Assembly: GCA_964422685.1 (NCBI GenBank)
Contig: CAYRCG010000007.1
Location: 1 to 29,657 of the forward strand
DNA length: 29,657 nucleotides
Source: Syntrophomonas sp964422685
GTDB lineage: Bacteria; Bacillota; Syntrophomonadia; Syntrophomonadales; Syntrophomonadaceae
Reading direction: 5' to 3'
This document shows positions 1 to 7,855 of the stretch, piece by piece (the first letter of the stretch is position 1; every line of letters begins with the position of its first letter). The notes under the pieces are model-generated. The model was not told the origin of the DNA, did no database searches, and saw only the letters and a list, made by a program, of their open reading frames with translations. The position numbers were made by a program, and so were the translations under genes.

Positions 1-54
1 TGTTATCAACCATATTGACATAGTGCAAGAATTCCTAAAAAGTTCGCATAAGCA

Positions 55-139
55 TGGTGTCGGAGGGGGGACTTGAACCCCCACCCGGTTAAGGATACGC
101 CCCTCAAACGTACGTGTCTGCCTGTTCCACCACTCCGAC
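55..139 (-). tRNA. tRNA-Leu, anticodon GAG
   Basis: A class II tRNA reads on the minus strand. The acceptor stem GTCGGAG pairs perfectly with CTCCGAC, followed by discriminator A and an encoded CCA at 57-55. The anticodon stem TACGT/GCGTA encloses the loop TTGAGGG, giving anticodon GAG (leucine CUC/CUU codons). The T arm is GGGGG-TTCAAGT-CCCCC, and an extended variable arm is present, as expected for Leu. Confidence 0.96.
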
Positions 140-172
140 ATAATCTTTATTTTAGCTATTCCAACGAAAACC

Positions 173-201
173 ATTATATAATGCTTTGGTGGTGCTGTCA
201 A
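173..201 (-). promoter_or_regulatory. Sigma-A promoter of tRNA-Leu(GAG)
   Basis: On the minus strand a perfect -35 TTGACA (201-196) is separated by exactly 17 bases from a perfect -10 TATAAT (178-173). Transcription would start near 166, about 26 bases before the mature tRNA 5' end. Both hexamers match consensus. Confidence 0.9.
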
Positions 202-308
202 TTACCCGGATATTTAGCTCACATAATGCCGTTTTTTAGGCTAATTGCCTAGGAGAGGGAGGTTAATTATACTTACGTACTTAATGGCACATCTTATCAT
301 CACGATAA

Positions 309-1952
309 CTAACCCGCCTGGTTTTTTTGCTCCTCTGTTTCATCCGGTGTTATTTCGGGTTTGAAAAGCTCTACCTGGTACCAGTCTATCATTTCCATGG
401 CGTCAATGTTAAAAGAATCTACATCTTTGCCCAATAGTTTGGCGGCCTTCCTCTGGAAAAGCCACAGGCAAGGGGCGTCATCCACAATAATTTGCTCCGC
501 CTTGCGCAGTAAATCATTCCTTTCTTTCCCATTTGCCGCCGCCCGGGATGATTCCAATACCTTGTTCACCTGGGGATTGTTGTAGCCGGAAAAATTACTG
601 CTCCCCATCCGGGAAGAATGGTACAGGCTGTAAAGGAAGCTATCCGCGTGGGGATAATCGGCTTTCCATCCCAAGCGGAAAAAACTCATGTTTATCCCCG
701 ACATCTGTCCCCGATAGAACCCCCACTCAAGGGCCTGAGTCTGCACAGTTATCCCTAGTTCAGCCAGTTGTGCGGCCACGGCTTCCGCCACTAATCTATG
801 GGCTTCGCCGCTATTATAGGTAAGAAGTAAGGGGGGCAAGCCCTCCCCGCTTGGATAACCGGCTTCTTCCAGAAGTTCCTTAGCCTTCTCCGGTTTATAA
901 CTATAACCTTGCATTTCTTCACTATAACCCGGGATACCGGCGGGGATGGCTCCTTTCGCGAGAAGATAGCTGCCCCCGAATATTTCATCATTAATTTTTT
1001 TTCGATCTATGGCGTAGTTGAGTGCCCGGCGTAATTGATAATTACCCGCGAAAGGTTTCTTGTTTAAATTAAACACCAGGGAATAAGTTTCTAATATGGG
1101 CTTTTCGACATATAAATCCTTGTATTCCGGGGCTTTTCTGATTTCCTTTATTTCTTCTAGGGGTATCGCATCTAGGTAATCCAATTTTCCCGCACGGTAT
1201 TCGTCCAAAGCCTGCTTTTCATCGGGAAATACCTGCATATTGATAGCCTCTAGATGAGGACTGCCCCGGTAGTATTTGTCGTTTTTAATCAAGAAGAAAT
1301 GCTTATTCTCCTTGTTTTCCTTAAGAACAAATGGTCCCGTACCGGCTTGGGGGTCATTGCTATCCTTGCAATCATAAACCCAAAAAAGCGGATGGCCCAA
1401 GGAATAGATAAAAATCCTGTCCGGCTGAAGCAGGTTGATTCTTATAGTGTGTTTGTTTAGGACCTTAATGCCGTGAATATCATTATTCTTGCTTTGCAAA
1501 TATTCCGCACAACCGGCTATAGGCAGGAATAGGCTTACATTGGACCAATCTTTCATATTACTGAGATTTCTCTCCCATGATGCTTTAACATCTTCAGCAC
1601 ACAGTTTTTTCCCATTATGGAATTGCAGATCTTCCCGCAGGTGCAGGGTGAGCGTTTTGCCCCCGTTGGAATAACTCCACCTTTTGGCTAAAGCCGCCTT
1701 TACCGTGCCCTTTTCCTCATCGAAATAGATTAAACCCTCATAAATAGGGGAAGCCAACAAGTTTTCTGCATGATTGCTTAGTTTGGCCGGTTCGATGCTG
1801 TTGACTTCGCCCACAAGTCCGATATTGAAAGGTCGGGTGTCCAGGCTGGCAGTGTAAATCGCCACTTGACGCCAGTGTATAATGGAGGCTGATATAATTA
1901 TCAGGCCGATTAAACCCGCAAACAATACTACTTTTTTTAACCGGATAACCAC
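309..1952 (-). CDS. Family 5 (peptide/oligopeptide-type) ABC transporter solute-binding protein, membrane-anchored
   Basis: The 547-residue product matches family 5 extracellular solute-binding proteins (OppA/DppA-like) in length and layout. Family-like stretches include the N-terminal NSIEPAKLSNHAENLLASPI, the LREDLQFHNGKKLCAEDVKA region and RRALNYAIDRKKIN. These proteins capture peptides or similar ligands outside the membrane for an ABC permease. The start is GTG at 1952, with AGGAGG nine bases upstream. Residues 8-25 form one hydrophobic segment without a lipobox cysteine, so the protein is probably held by an uncleaved signal anchor or is secreted, not a lipoprotein. No permease or ATPase gene lies next to it: downstream is a tRNA gene and upstream a transglycosylase gene. 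The ligand cannot be told from sequence. Confidence 0.88.
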   Translation of the reverse strand: MVIRLKKVVLFAGLIGLIIISASIIHWRQVAIYTASLDTRPFNIGLVGEVNSIEPAKLSNHAENLLASPIYEGLIYFDEEKGTVKAALAKRWSYSNGGKTLTLHLREDLQFHNGKKLCAEDVKASWERNLSNMKDWSNVSLFLPIAGCAEYLQSKNNDIHGIKVLNKHTIRINLLQPDRIFIYSLGHPLFWVYDCKDSNDPQAGTGPFVLKENKENKHFFLIKNDKYYRGSPHLEAINMQVFPDEKQALDEYRAGKLDYLDAIPLEEIKEIRKAPEYKDLYVEKPILETYSLVFNLNKKPFAGNYQLRRALNYAIDRKKINDEIFGGSYLLAKGAIPAGIPGYSEEMQGYSYKPEKAKELLEEAGYPSGEGLPPLLLTYNSGEAHRLVAEAVAAQLAELGITVQTQALEWGFYRGQMSGINMSFFRLGWKADYPHADSFLYSLYHSSRMGSSNFSGYNNPQVNKVLESSRAAANGKERNDLLRKAEQIIVDDAPCLWLFQRKAAKLLGKDVDSFNIDAMEMIDWYQVELFKPEITPDETEEQKNQAG

Positions 1953-2082
1953 CGCAAAAGCCCTCCTCGTTTTAGCCCTTTAGATATTTATATTGGAGGA
2001 GGATGGATATAATTCCTCAAATGCTTTATTATGGCATAAGGTTGGCTGTCGGTGGCGAGTTCGGGGAGATAGAAAGCGAGAG

Positions 2083-2646
2083 TTATTGGTAGATAGCTCG
2101 GTAGGCATCATAATTCTTCATTACAGTTTTAACATAATTCCGAGTTTCTCCGAATGGTATCCTATCTAGTTCCTCCTTATCTCCGTCCCAAATACCCTGT
2201 GATTGCCATTCTTTTACCTTTCCCCGACCGGCATTGTAGGCGGCGATGAGCAAAGGCAGCTCTCCCTCGAACTCCCGGCTAAGGCTATTAAGATACCAGC
2301 AGCCAAAGCTGATATTTGTTTCCGGGTCTAGCAACTGTTCGGTGGTAAAATCGCTGATGCCCTTTTGTTCGGCTATCCATGCAGCGGTTTCCGGCATTAT
2401 TTGCATCAAGCCACGGGCACCTACCGGGGATTGGGCGGCAGGCTGATATTTGCTTTCGGCGCGAATTATGGCGAAAACAAGGTAGGGGTCCACCTGGTCC
2501 TCATAGGCAGTGTCGAATACTATATCCCGGTGAGGTTGCGGATAAAAATAGCTTATCCAGCTTGGAAAGGTTAACACCATAGCTAAGAAAAGCAGGATAA
2601 GTACCCATAAGCCCAAAGGGAATCGTCCTTTTTTTCTCTTGGCCAA
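2083..2646 (-). CDS. Lytic murein transglycosylase, SLT domain, membrane-anchored
   Basis: A 187-residue protein with an N-terminal basic stretch and a membrane helix at about residues 11-30, followed by a soluble lytic transglycosylase domain. The catalytic glutamate is Glu64 in IIRAESKY, followed by the family signatures GARGLMQIMPETA and, nearer the C terminus, AAYNAGRGKV. It should cleave the glycan strands of peptidoglycan outside the membrane, leaving 1,6-anhydro ends. The start is TTG at 2646; GGGGGTGA lies about eight bases upstream and no better start is available. It follows coaE by 71 bases on the same strand, as in the coaE-ytaB-like end of the Bacillus polA cluster, so co-transcription is plausible. 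It resembles small YjbJ/Slt-type enzymes. Confidence 0.9.
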   Translation of the reverse strand: MAKRKKGRFPLGLWVLILLFLAMVLTFPSWISYFYPQPHRDIVFDTAYEDQVDPYLVFAIIRAESKYQPAAQSPVGARGLMQIMPETAAWIAEQKGISDFTTEQLLDPETNISFGCWYLNSLSREFEGELPLLIAAYNAGRGKVKEWQSQGIWDGDKEELDRIPFGETRNYVKTVMKNYDAYRAIYQ

Positions 2647-2717
2647 GACTTATTCACCCCCACAAATAAGAATAATGGAGACTGAAGTAGTATAATACAT
2701 CCTATTGCTAGTAATGA

Positions 2718-3308
2718 TTAAATATTGTTGTAATATCTGGTGACCTTTGCTATTGTTTCCTCCATCGTGCCCCGATTATCGATAATAAGATCCGCCCTTT
2801 GGGCCTTTTCGTCTAGCGGCAATTGGGAATCTATGCGTCTAATCGCATTTTCCCGTTGGATTAGGTCCCTGTTCATAAGCCTTTTAATCTGCGTCTCCCG
2901 GTCCACCCAAACCACCCAGATCTGGTCAAATAGTTTTTCCATACCGGTTTCATAGAGCAGAGGAACCTCCATTACTACAATTGCTTCGGGCCGCTCCCGC
3001 TCAATTCGGCTCAACTGCTGTCTGATTTCCCGCATAATCGATGGGTGAGTCAATCTGTTTAATAGCCGAAGTTTTTCCGGGTCTTGGAAAACTATCCCGC
3101 CCAGTTCTTTTCGGTTGATAGTGGCGTCTTGGTGCAGTATGCCCTTTCCGAAGGCCTCTAGCAAATCATAGTAAGCAGTTGTGCCCGGTTCTATAACCCT
3201 ATGCCCTATTTCATCTGTGCTGAGCAAAATAGCACCCATCTCCTCCAGGGTTTTAGCCACCATGCCCTTCCCGCTGGCTATGCCACCGGTCAGTCCTATC
3301 ATCTTCAT
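2718..3308 (-). CDS. coaE: Dephospho-CoA kinase
   Basis: It phosphorylates the 3'-hydroxyl of dephospho-CoA with ATP, the last step of coenzyme A synthesis, in the cytosol. The P-loop GLTGGIASGKG is at the N terminus, followed by the typical STDEIGHRVIEPG and VVMEVPLLYETG segments and the RLMNRD lid region. Length (196 residues) is normal for CoaE. I start at ATG 3308. A TTG at 3314 would add two residues, but the GGGG ribosome binding site is better spaced for 3308; a third candidate is ATG 3302. It lies 20 bases downstream of ytaF, in the order mutM-ytaF-coaE known from Bacillus. Confidence 0.95.
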   Translation of the reverse strand: MKMIGLTGGIASGKGMVAKTLEEMGAILLSTDEIGHRVIEPGTTAYYDLLEAFGKGILHQDATINRKELGGIVFQDPEKLRLLNRLTHPSIMREIRQQLSRIERERPEAIVVMEVPLLYETGMEKLFDQIWVVWVDRETQIKRLMNRDLIQRENAIRRIDSQLPLDEKAQRADLIIDNRGTMEETIAKVTRYYNNI

Positions 3309-3328
3309 TTCCAAAACGCCCCATTCTC

Positions 3329-3964
3329 TTATATGATTTCGAGTATTCCCAGGCTTATCAAGATAATACCGGGTATTAAAGAGGAAATCAGATTTAAGCG
3401 GGCTACCTTTACCTTAATACCTAATTGTAATCCGCAATTTACTAATATGAATTTTAGCACACCTACAGCCAGGGCAGTTAACAGAATATTAAAACCTGCC
3501 ATAGCTACCCCGACACCTGCACCCAGGGCATCCATAGCCAAAGCCAAACCTAAGAAAAAGGCTTCCCGGGTGCTGATCTCACCGGATCGGTCAAAATCAG
3601 CCCGGGCCGGTTCCTTTAATATATTGATAATTATACCCAAAGGCTTGATATTTAGGCTAAAGAGAGGTTCATCATCCATCTTGTCCGCATCTTTTATCCG
3701 GTCCCGGCAGGCCGAAAGTAAAAAATAAACACCGATTAGTATCAACATTATCGCCCCTAAGCGAGCGGATAGTTGGGGCGGAAATATTTGCGCCAGCCCC
3801 ATCCCGCATAACATGGAAAGGCTCACGGCTAAAGTCGAGGCCAGGGCTATAACTATAAGTGATGCTAGGGGGATTCTAATTTTCTTTAAACCATAGGCCA
3901 TGCCCGCAAAAAATCCATCACTGCTTACAGCTAAGGCAAAAATTATAATATTAAGGTACTGCAA
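3329..3964 (-). CDS. ytaF: Sporulation membrane protein YtaF (MntP-like fold)
   Basis: A polytopic membrane protein of 211 residues with about six hydrophobic helices. The conserved LAVSSDGFFAGMAYGLKKI near the N terminus and LGLALAMDALGAGVG in the second half look like an internal duplication, as in the related manganese exporter MntP family. YtaF is a known but poorly understood sporulation-associated protein. I choose TTG at 3964 because AGGAG lies nine bases upstream; the alternative TTG at 3973 abuts that site directly. Its position between mutM and coaE matches Bacillus subtilis. The ion or other substrate, if any, is unknown. Confidence 0.88.
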   Translation of the reverse strand: MQYLNIIIFALAVSSDGFFAGMAYGLKKIRIPLASLIVIALASTLAVSLSMLCGMGLAQIFPPQLSARLGAIMLILIGVYFLLSACRDRIKDADKMDDEPLFSLNIKPLGIIINILKEPARADFDRSGEISTREAFFLGLALAMDALGAGVGVAMAGFNILLTALAVGVLKFILVNCGLQLGIKVKVARLNLISSLIPGIILISLGILEII

Positions 3965-4060
3965 TCGAGGCAACTCCTATCCCGTATCTTATTTATATAG
4001 TTACAATATGGATAGCAATAGGAATATGTTACCCCGGCAGTTTTATGGAAGACAGAAAAC

Positions 4061-4096
4061 GGGGGAAAGGGGGGAAGGCAGGGGATGAAGGGGCGG
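4061..4096 (+). other. G-tract cluster, possible G-quadruplex, between mutM and ytaF
   Basis: The 155-base gap between the mutM stop and the ytaF start holds four G runs on the plus strand: 5 G at 4061, 6 G at 4069, 4 G at 4081 and 4 G at 4090, with loops of 3, 6 and 5 bases, then GGG at 4095. This fits the usual G-quadruplex pattern. The minus-strand transcript would carry the C-rich complement, so any quadruplex would form in the template DNA strand. Function is unknown. Confidence 0.45.
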
Positions 4097-4119
4097 GAAA
4101 AAGGCGAAGTTAGCAGTAT

Positions 4120-4926
4120 TTATTGTTGGCATTTCTCGCAGTAATGACTGCTCCTGCCGCCGATTCTGGTCCTTTGCAAAGGTTGACCACACCTGGGGCA
4201 GGCTTGGTTAAAGCGACCGTAAACCTGCAGGTGGTTTTGGAATTCACCCGCTTGCTGTCTGCCGTCCCGGTAATCGCGAAAAGTAGTGCCGCGATATTTA
4301 ATACTTTTGTTTAAAACCCCTTTAATCGCGCAGCATAAAACCTCTGTTTCCTGCGCAGAAAGGGTGGCGGCCTGGCGGTCGGGTCTAATCCCCGCCGCAA
4401 ACAGGGCTTCATCTGCGTAAATATTGCCCAGACCAGAAATCAGGTTCTGATTCAAAAGCAGGTTTTTTATCGCCGTGCGGCGTCCGATAATAACCTGCCG
4501 TAAATAGCTAGGGCAAAAACTTTCACTTAAAGGCTCCCGGCCCAGGCGGGAGAAAAGGCTATCGATGTCCCTAAGCAACCATAGCCCCCCGAAGCGGCGG
4601 GCGTCCTGATAACAAAGCCCAAGCCCTTTATCTAAATGAAGAACTACATGTGTATGCGGTTCATCGGCGGTTACCTCCCTCTCCCGGATATATAACCGGC
4701 CGCTCATACCCAGGTGAAAAACTAAAAAAAGACCGTTGTTCACAGTCAGATACAGATACTTTCCCCTGCGACCGGCCTTTTCCAGGTTTTGCCCGATTAG
4801 TTCCGACGGAGCGTATTCTTCCCGGCGCAGTATATCCTCCCGCCGAAGTTCCAGCCTCATGATTCCTACCGGCAGTATTTCCTGCAGGTTGTTTTTAATT
4901 GTTTCGACCTCCGGTAATTCCGGCAC
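4120..4926 (-). CDS. mutM: Formamidopyrimidine-DNA glycosylase (Fpg/MutM)
   Basis: A bifunctional base-excision repair enzyme that removes 8-oxoguanine and formamidopyrimidines and nicks the abasic site. The mature N terminus PELPEVETI starts right after the initiator, so Pro2 is the Schiff-base nucleophile and Glu3 follows. A conserved Lys sits in RRGKYLYL, the H2TH region is NQNLISGLGNIYADEALF, and the C-terminal zinc finger has CPRCG and CEKC with the DNA-binding Arg in GGRSSHYC. The true start is GTG 4926, with GGGAGG seven bases upstream. A longer reading into polA (to 5007) would bury the catalytic proline and is wrong. 268 residues is normal. It lies 52 bases after polA in a repair cluster. 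Confidence 0.97.
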   Translation of the reverse strand: MPELPEVETIKNNLQEILPVGIMRLELRREDILRREEYAPSELIGQNLEKAGRRGKYLYLTVNNGLFLVFHLGMSGRLYIREREVTADEPHTHVVLHLDKGLGLCYQDARRFGGLWLLRDIDSLFSRLGREPLSESFCPSYLRQVIIGRRTAIKNLLLNQNLISGLGNIYADEALFAAGIRPDRQAATLSAQETEVLCCAIKGVLNKSIKYRGTTFRDYRDGRQQAGEFQNHLQVYGRFNQACPRCGQPLQRTRIGGRSSHYCEKCQQ

Positions 4927-4978
4927 GGTTTGCCCTCCCTTTTTCTCTATCCGCCCATTCCCCTTCCCCGGTTTTTCC

Positions 4979-7579
4979 TTATTCCATCTCGTACCAATTA
5001 GGCCCACTTTTAAGGGAGACTTCCAAGGGGACTTTCAGGCTATAGGCATTTTCCATACAATCCCGTAACAACTTACTCATTTCTCCTAATTCATTTCGGG
5101 GTAATTCCAGCACCAGTTCATCGTGTACCTGCAGTAATAGGCGGGCTTTAAGCTGCCGCTTCCTTATCTCTTCATCTACTTTAATCATAGCTAGTTTTAT
5201 TATATCCGCTGAAGTTCCCTGTACCGGTGTATTTAAGGCCATGCGACGGCCAAACGCCTGTACCATCTTGTTCCTGGAGTTGAGTTCCGGTAAATAACGG
5301 CGACGTTTCAGTAATGTCTCTACATAACCGTGGCGGCGTCCGAATTCCACTATCTCTTCCATGTACTTTTTCACACCGGGGTAGCTATTCAGGTAATTAT
5401 CTATATATTGGCGAGCCTCTTTACGGCTGACTCCGGTATCACGAGCCAAACCAAAGTCGCTGATACCATATATAATGCCGAAATTAACGGCCTTAGCCCT
5501 CCTTCTTAATTCACTATCCACCCATTCCAGCGGAACATGGAATATTTCCGCCGCTGTCCGCGTATGGATGTCCACTCCCTCGGCAAAGGTAGCAATCAAT
5601 CGTTCATCCCCACTGATATGGGCTAATGAACGCAGGTCAATCTGGGAATAATCTGCTGCCAGTATTAACCAGTCCGGGGCGGAGGCCGTGAAGGCCCGCC
5701 GTATGCGCCGTCCTTCTTCCATCCGGATAGGAATGTTTTGCAGGTTGGGCTCTACACTAGATAACCTGCCGGTTGCGGTTTGGGCTTGTTTAAAGATACT
5801 ATGGATTCGCCCCGTTTCCGGGTGAATCAACTCCTGTAAGGCATCGGCATAGGTAGATTTTATTTTACTGAGCTGGCGATAATTCAGGATATGGGCTATT
5901 ATCTCATGGTCCGAACGTAGTTCCTCTAATACTTCCGCCCCGGTAGAATAACCGGTTTTGCCCTTTTTTATCACCCTAAGACCCAAATCCTCGAAAAGCA
6001 CCTTGCCGAGCTGCTTAGGGGAATTCAAATTAAAACTGCTCCCCGCCAGTTCGAAAACCCTTTCCTCATGGCTAGCTATCCCAGCGGCTAATTCCTTAGA
6101 AATATTCTCCAGCGCTTTTCGCTCCACCTTCACACCACAGAATTCCATCCTAGCCAAGACCTCCGACATAGGCATCTCCACCTCATGCAAGAGTTGCAGC
6201 AATTCCGGCGGTGTTTTCTCCTGCAACCGGTGGTATAGTTCTTTTATTTTACTGGCTAAAGCCGCCGGCTGTTTCCCCTCTAGTTCCAATTGCAAGTGCT
6301 GTTTAATGCAGACTTCTAGTTCTTCACCCGCGAAAGCCGGGTCATTCACATAGGCGAGGAGCATGGTATCCCCTATCACCCCTCGCAGTCCAATTCCCTG
6401 CCTTAATAAAAGGACCTGGGCAAACTTAGCATTATGCAGATATTTTTTAATCTCCCGTGATTCTAATAAGGCCCGGAGCCAATGCAGTTTATAATCTTCC
6501 CCCGCTCCTAATTCCAACTGATAAACCTGCCCCCTGTATTCTAGAAAAACGCCCTGCAGCTTGGCCCACATAGGATGATGGTAACTACTCTGTAAATACA
6601 GGGCTATATCTTCGTCATCCTTTATTTCCTCCAACAAAGCCATCACATCCTCTTCGCTATCTAAAAGCAATGGCTTTGTTTCCTGCACTGGGATGCTTAC
6701 GTCCCGTGTATGTATCCTTTCCTCAAGCGCCTTTAGGAAATTATTGAATTCCAAGCTGCGGTACAGCTCCAACAGCTCGGGATAATGAGGTTCTCGCAAC
6801 GCATAGCCCTCTATGGGAAAATCTATTTCCATTTCACGGTCAATAGTGGCTAACTGTCGGCTAAGGAAAGCCTGTTCCCGATTCTGCTCCAGTTTCTCTA
6901 CCAGTTTCTTGCCCTTCACCTGTGATAGGTTCTCATAGAGATTTTCCAGGTCATCGTATTCCCGCACCAGTTTCATGGCCGTTTTGGGGCCTACCCCGGG
7001 CACCCCGGGGATATTATCCGAAGCGTCCCCCATCAGACCCATTATTTCTATCAGTTTTTCCGGCTTTACCCCCCACTTATCCTTAACCCCTTGGGGGTCA
7101 TAAAGCTCCGTTTCGCTGATACCTTTTTTAGTGAGTAATACCGTCACCTGTCTCGAAACCAACTGCAAGGTATCGCTATCACCAGTAAGGATAATGGTAT
7201 CTACTCCTTCTCTCTCTGCCTTTTTGCTCAATGTCCCGATGATATCATCCGCTTCATAACCCGGCACCTCCAGGTATTCTATGTTTAAAGCTGCCAGGAC
7301 ATCGCGCAGCAACTGGAATTGCCCCTGGAGTTCATCCGGAGGGGCCGAGCGGTTAGCCTTGTATTCGCTATACATCCCCTTGCGAAAGGTATCATGGTGT
7401 GTATCAAAGGCTACGGCTACATGCGTAGGCTGGATATCAGTTATGACCCGGTTGAACATGGTTAAAAAACCGTATACTCCATTGGTATAAACCCCAGCGG
7501 AATTGTGTAATAACGGCAAAGCATAAAATGCCCGGTACAGCAAACTATTCCCGTCTATAAGCATAAATTTGTCAGCCAT
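4979..7579 (-). CDS. polA: DNA polymerase I, 5' nuclease and polymerase active, proofreading domain degenerate
   Basis: An 866-residue family A polymerase for repair synthesis and Okazaki fragment processing. Residues 1-290 form the 5'-3' (FEN-like) nuclease with FDTHHDTFRKGMY, LTGDSDTLQL and the helix-hairpin-helix GVPGVGPKTAMKL. The middle domain keeps the 3'-5' exonuclease fold but not its acidic residues: the usual FDTE-type motif reads ALYLQSS, and the HNLKYD-type motif reads HNAKFA. Polymerase motifs are intact: DYSQIDLR near 640, RRRAKAVNFGIIYG near 695 and VHDELVLELP near 816. ATG 7579 has AAAGGA just upstream. It is first in the polA-mutM-ytaF-coaE group; the terminator at 7729-7758 isolates it from the sigma factor operon. 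Loss of proofreading is common in Gram-positive PolA. Confidence 0.97.
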   Translation of the reverse strand: MADKFMLIDGNSLLYRAFYALPLLHNSAGVYTNGVYGFLTMFNRVITDIQPTHVAVAFDTHHDTFRKGMYSEYKANRSAPPDELQGQFQLLRDVLAALNIEYLEVPGYEADDIIGTLSKKAEREGVDTIILTGDSDTLQLVSRQVTVLLTKKGISETELYDPQGVKDKWGVKPEKLIEIMGLMGDASDNIPGVPGVGPKTAMKLVREYDDLENLYENLSQVKGKKLVEKLEQNREQAFLSRQLATIDREMEIDFPIEGYALREPHYPELLELYRSLEFNNFLKALEERIHTRDVSIPVQETKPLLLDSEEDVMALLEEIKDDEDIALYLQSSYHHPMWAKLQGVFLEYRGQVYQLELGAGEDYKLHWLRALLESREIKKYLHNAKFAQVLLLRQGIGLRGVIGDTMLLAYVNDPAFAGEELEVCIKQHLQLELEGKQPAALASKIKELYHRLQEKTPPELLQLLHEVEMPMSEVLARMEFCGVKVERKALENISKELAAGIASHEERVFELAGSSFNLNSPKQLGKVLFEDLGLRVIKKGKTGYSTGAEVLEELRSDHEIIAHILNYRQLSKIKSTYADALQELIHPETGRIHSIFKQAQTATGRLSSVEPNLQNIPIRMEEGRRIRRAFTASAPDWLILAADYSQIDLRSLAHISGDERLIATFAEGVDIHTRTAAEIFHVPLEWVDSELRRRAKAVNFGIIYGISDFGLARDTGVSRKEARQYIDNYLNSYPGVKKYMEEIVEFGRRHGYVETLLKRRRYLPELNSRNKMVQAFGRRMALNTPVQGTSADIIKLAMIKVDEEIRKRQLKARLLLQVHDELVLELPRNELGEMSKLLRDCMENAYSLKVPLEVSLKSGPNWYEME

Positions 7580-7728
7580 AAGTAATCCTTTCTATCCTTT
7601 CCCTTATCTTTTCCCATCGCATTATCCCGGTTATTCCTTAAAGAAGAAGAGATTCCGCGGCAAAAAGTAAAAGTAATATTTATGCAACTCGGTACAACAA
7701 AAAGGGGTTTTGCAATAGAGTCAAGAAG

Positions 7729-7758
7729 AAAATAAAAAAGTATTGGAATAACCAATAC
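7729..7758 (-). terminator. Intrinsic terminator after the sigma/anti-sigma operon
   Basis: On the minus strand GTATTGG pairs perfectly with CCAATAC around a five-base loop, followed directly by TTTTTTATTTT. It lies about 100 bases downstream of the anti-sigma factor stop and before polA, so it should end the sigma operon. Nothing else is recognised in the 7580-7855 gap. Confidence 0.85.
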
Positions 7759-7855
7759 CTCCCAGGAATTCAAATCGCATAACCCTGTTTTTAACCCATG
7801 CAAAATTTATCGAGCTTCACTAGTATTCTATCATTCCTTCACCCGCATAAGCATT

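Noticed and set aside
234..253. TTTTTTAGGCTAATTGCCTA hairpin as terminator of the solute-binding protein gene
   Set aside because: On the minus strand the hairpin is followed by A residues, not T residues, and the stem is only five bases.
7555..7803. Minus-strand frame of 82 residues before polA
   Set aside because: It runs through the intrinsic terminator at 7729-7758, overlaps the polA start and has no family likeness.
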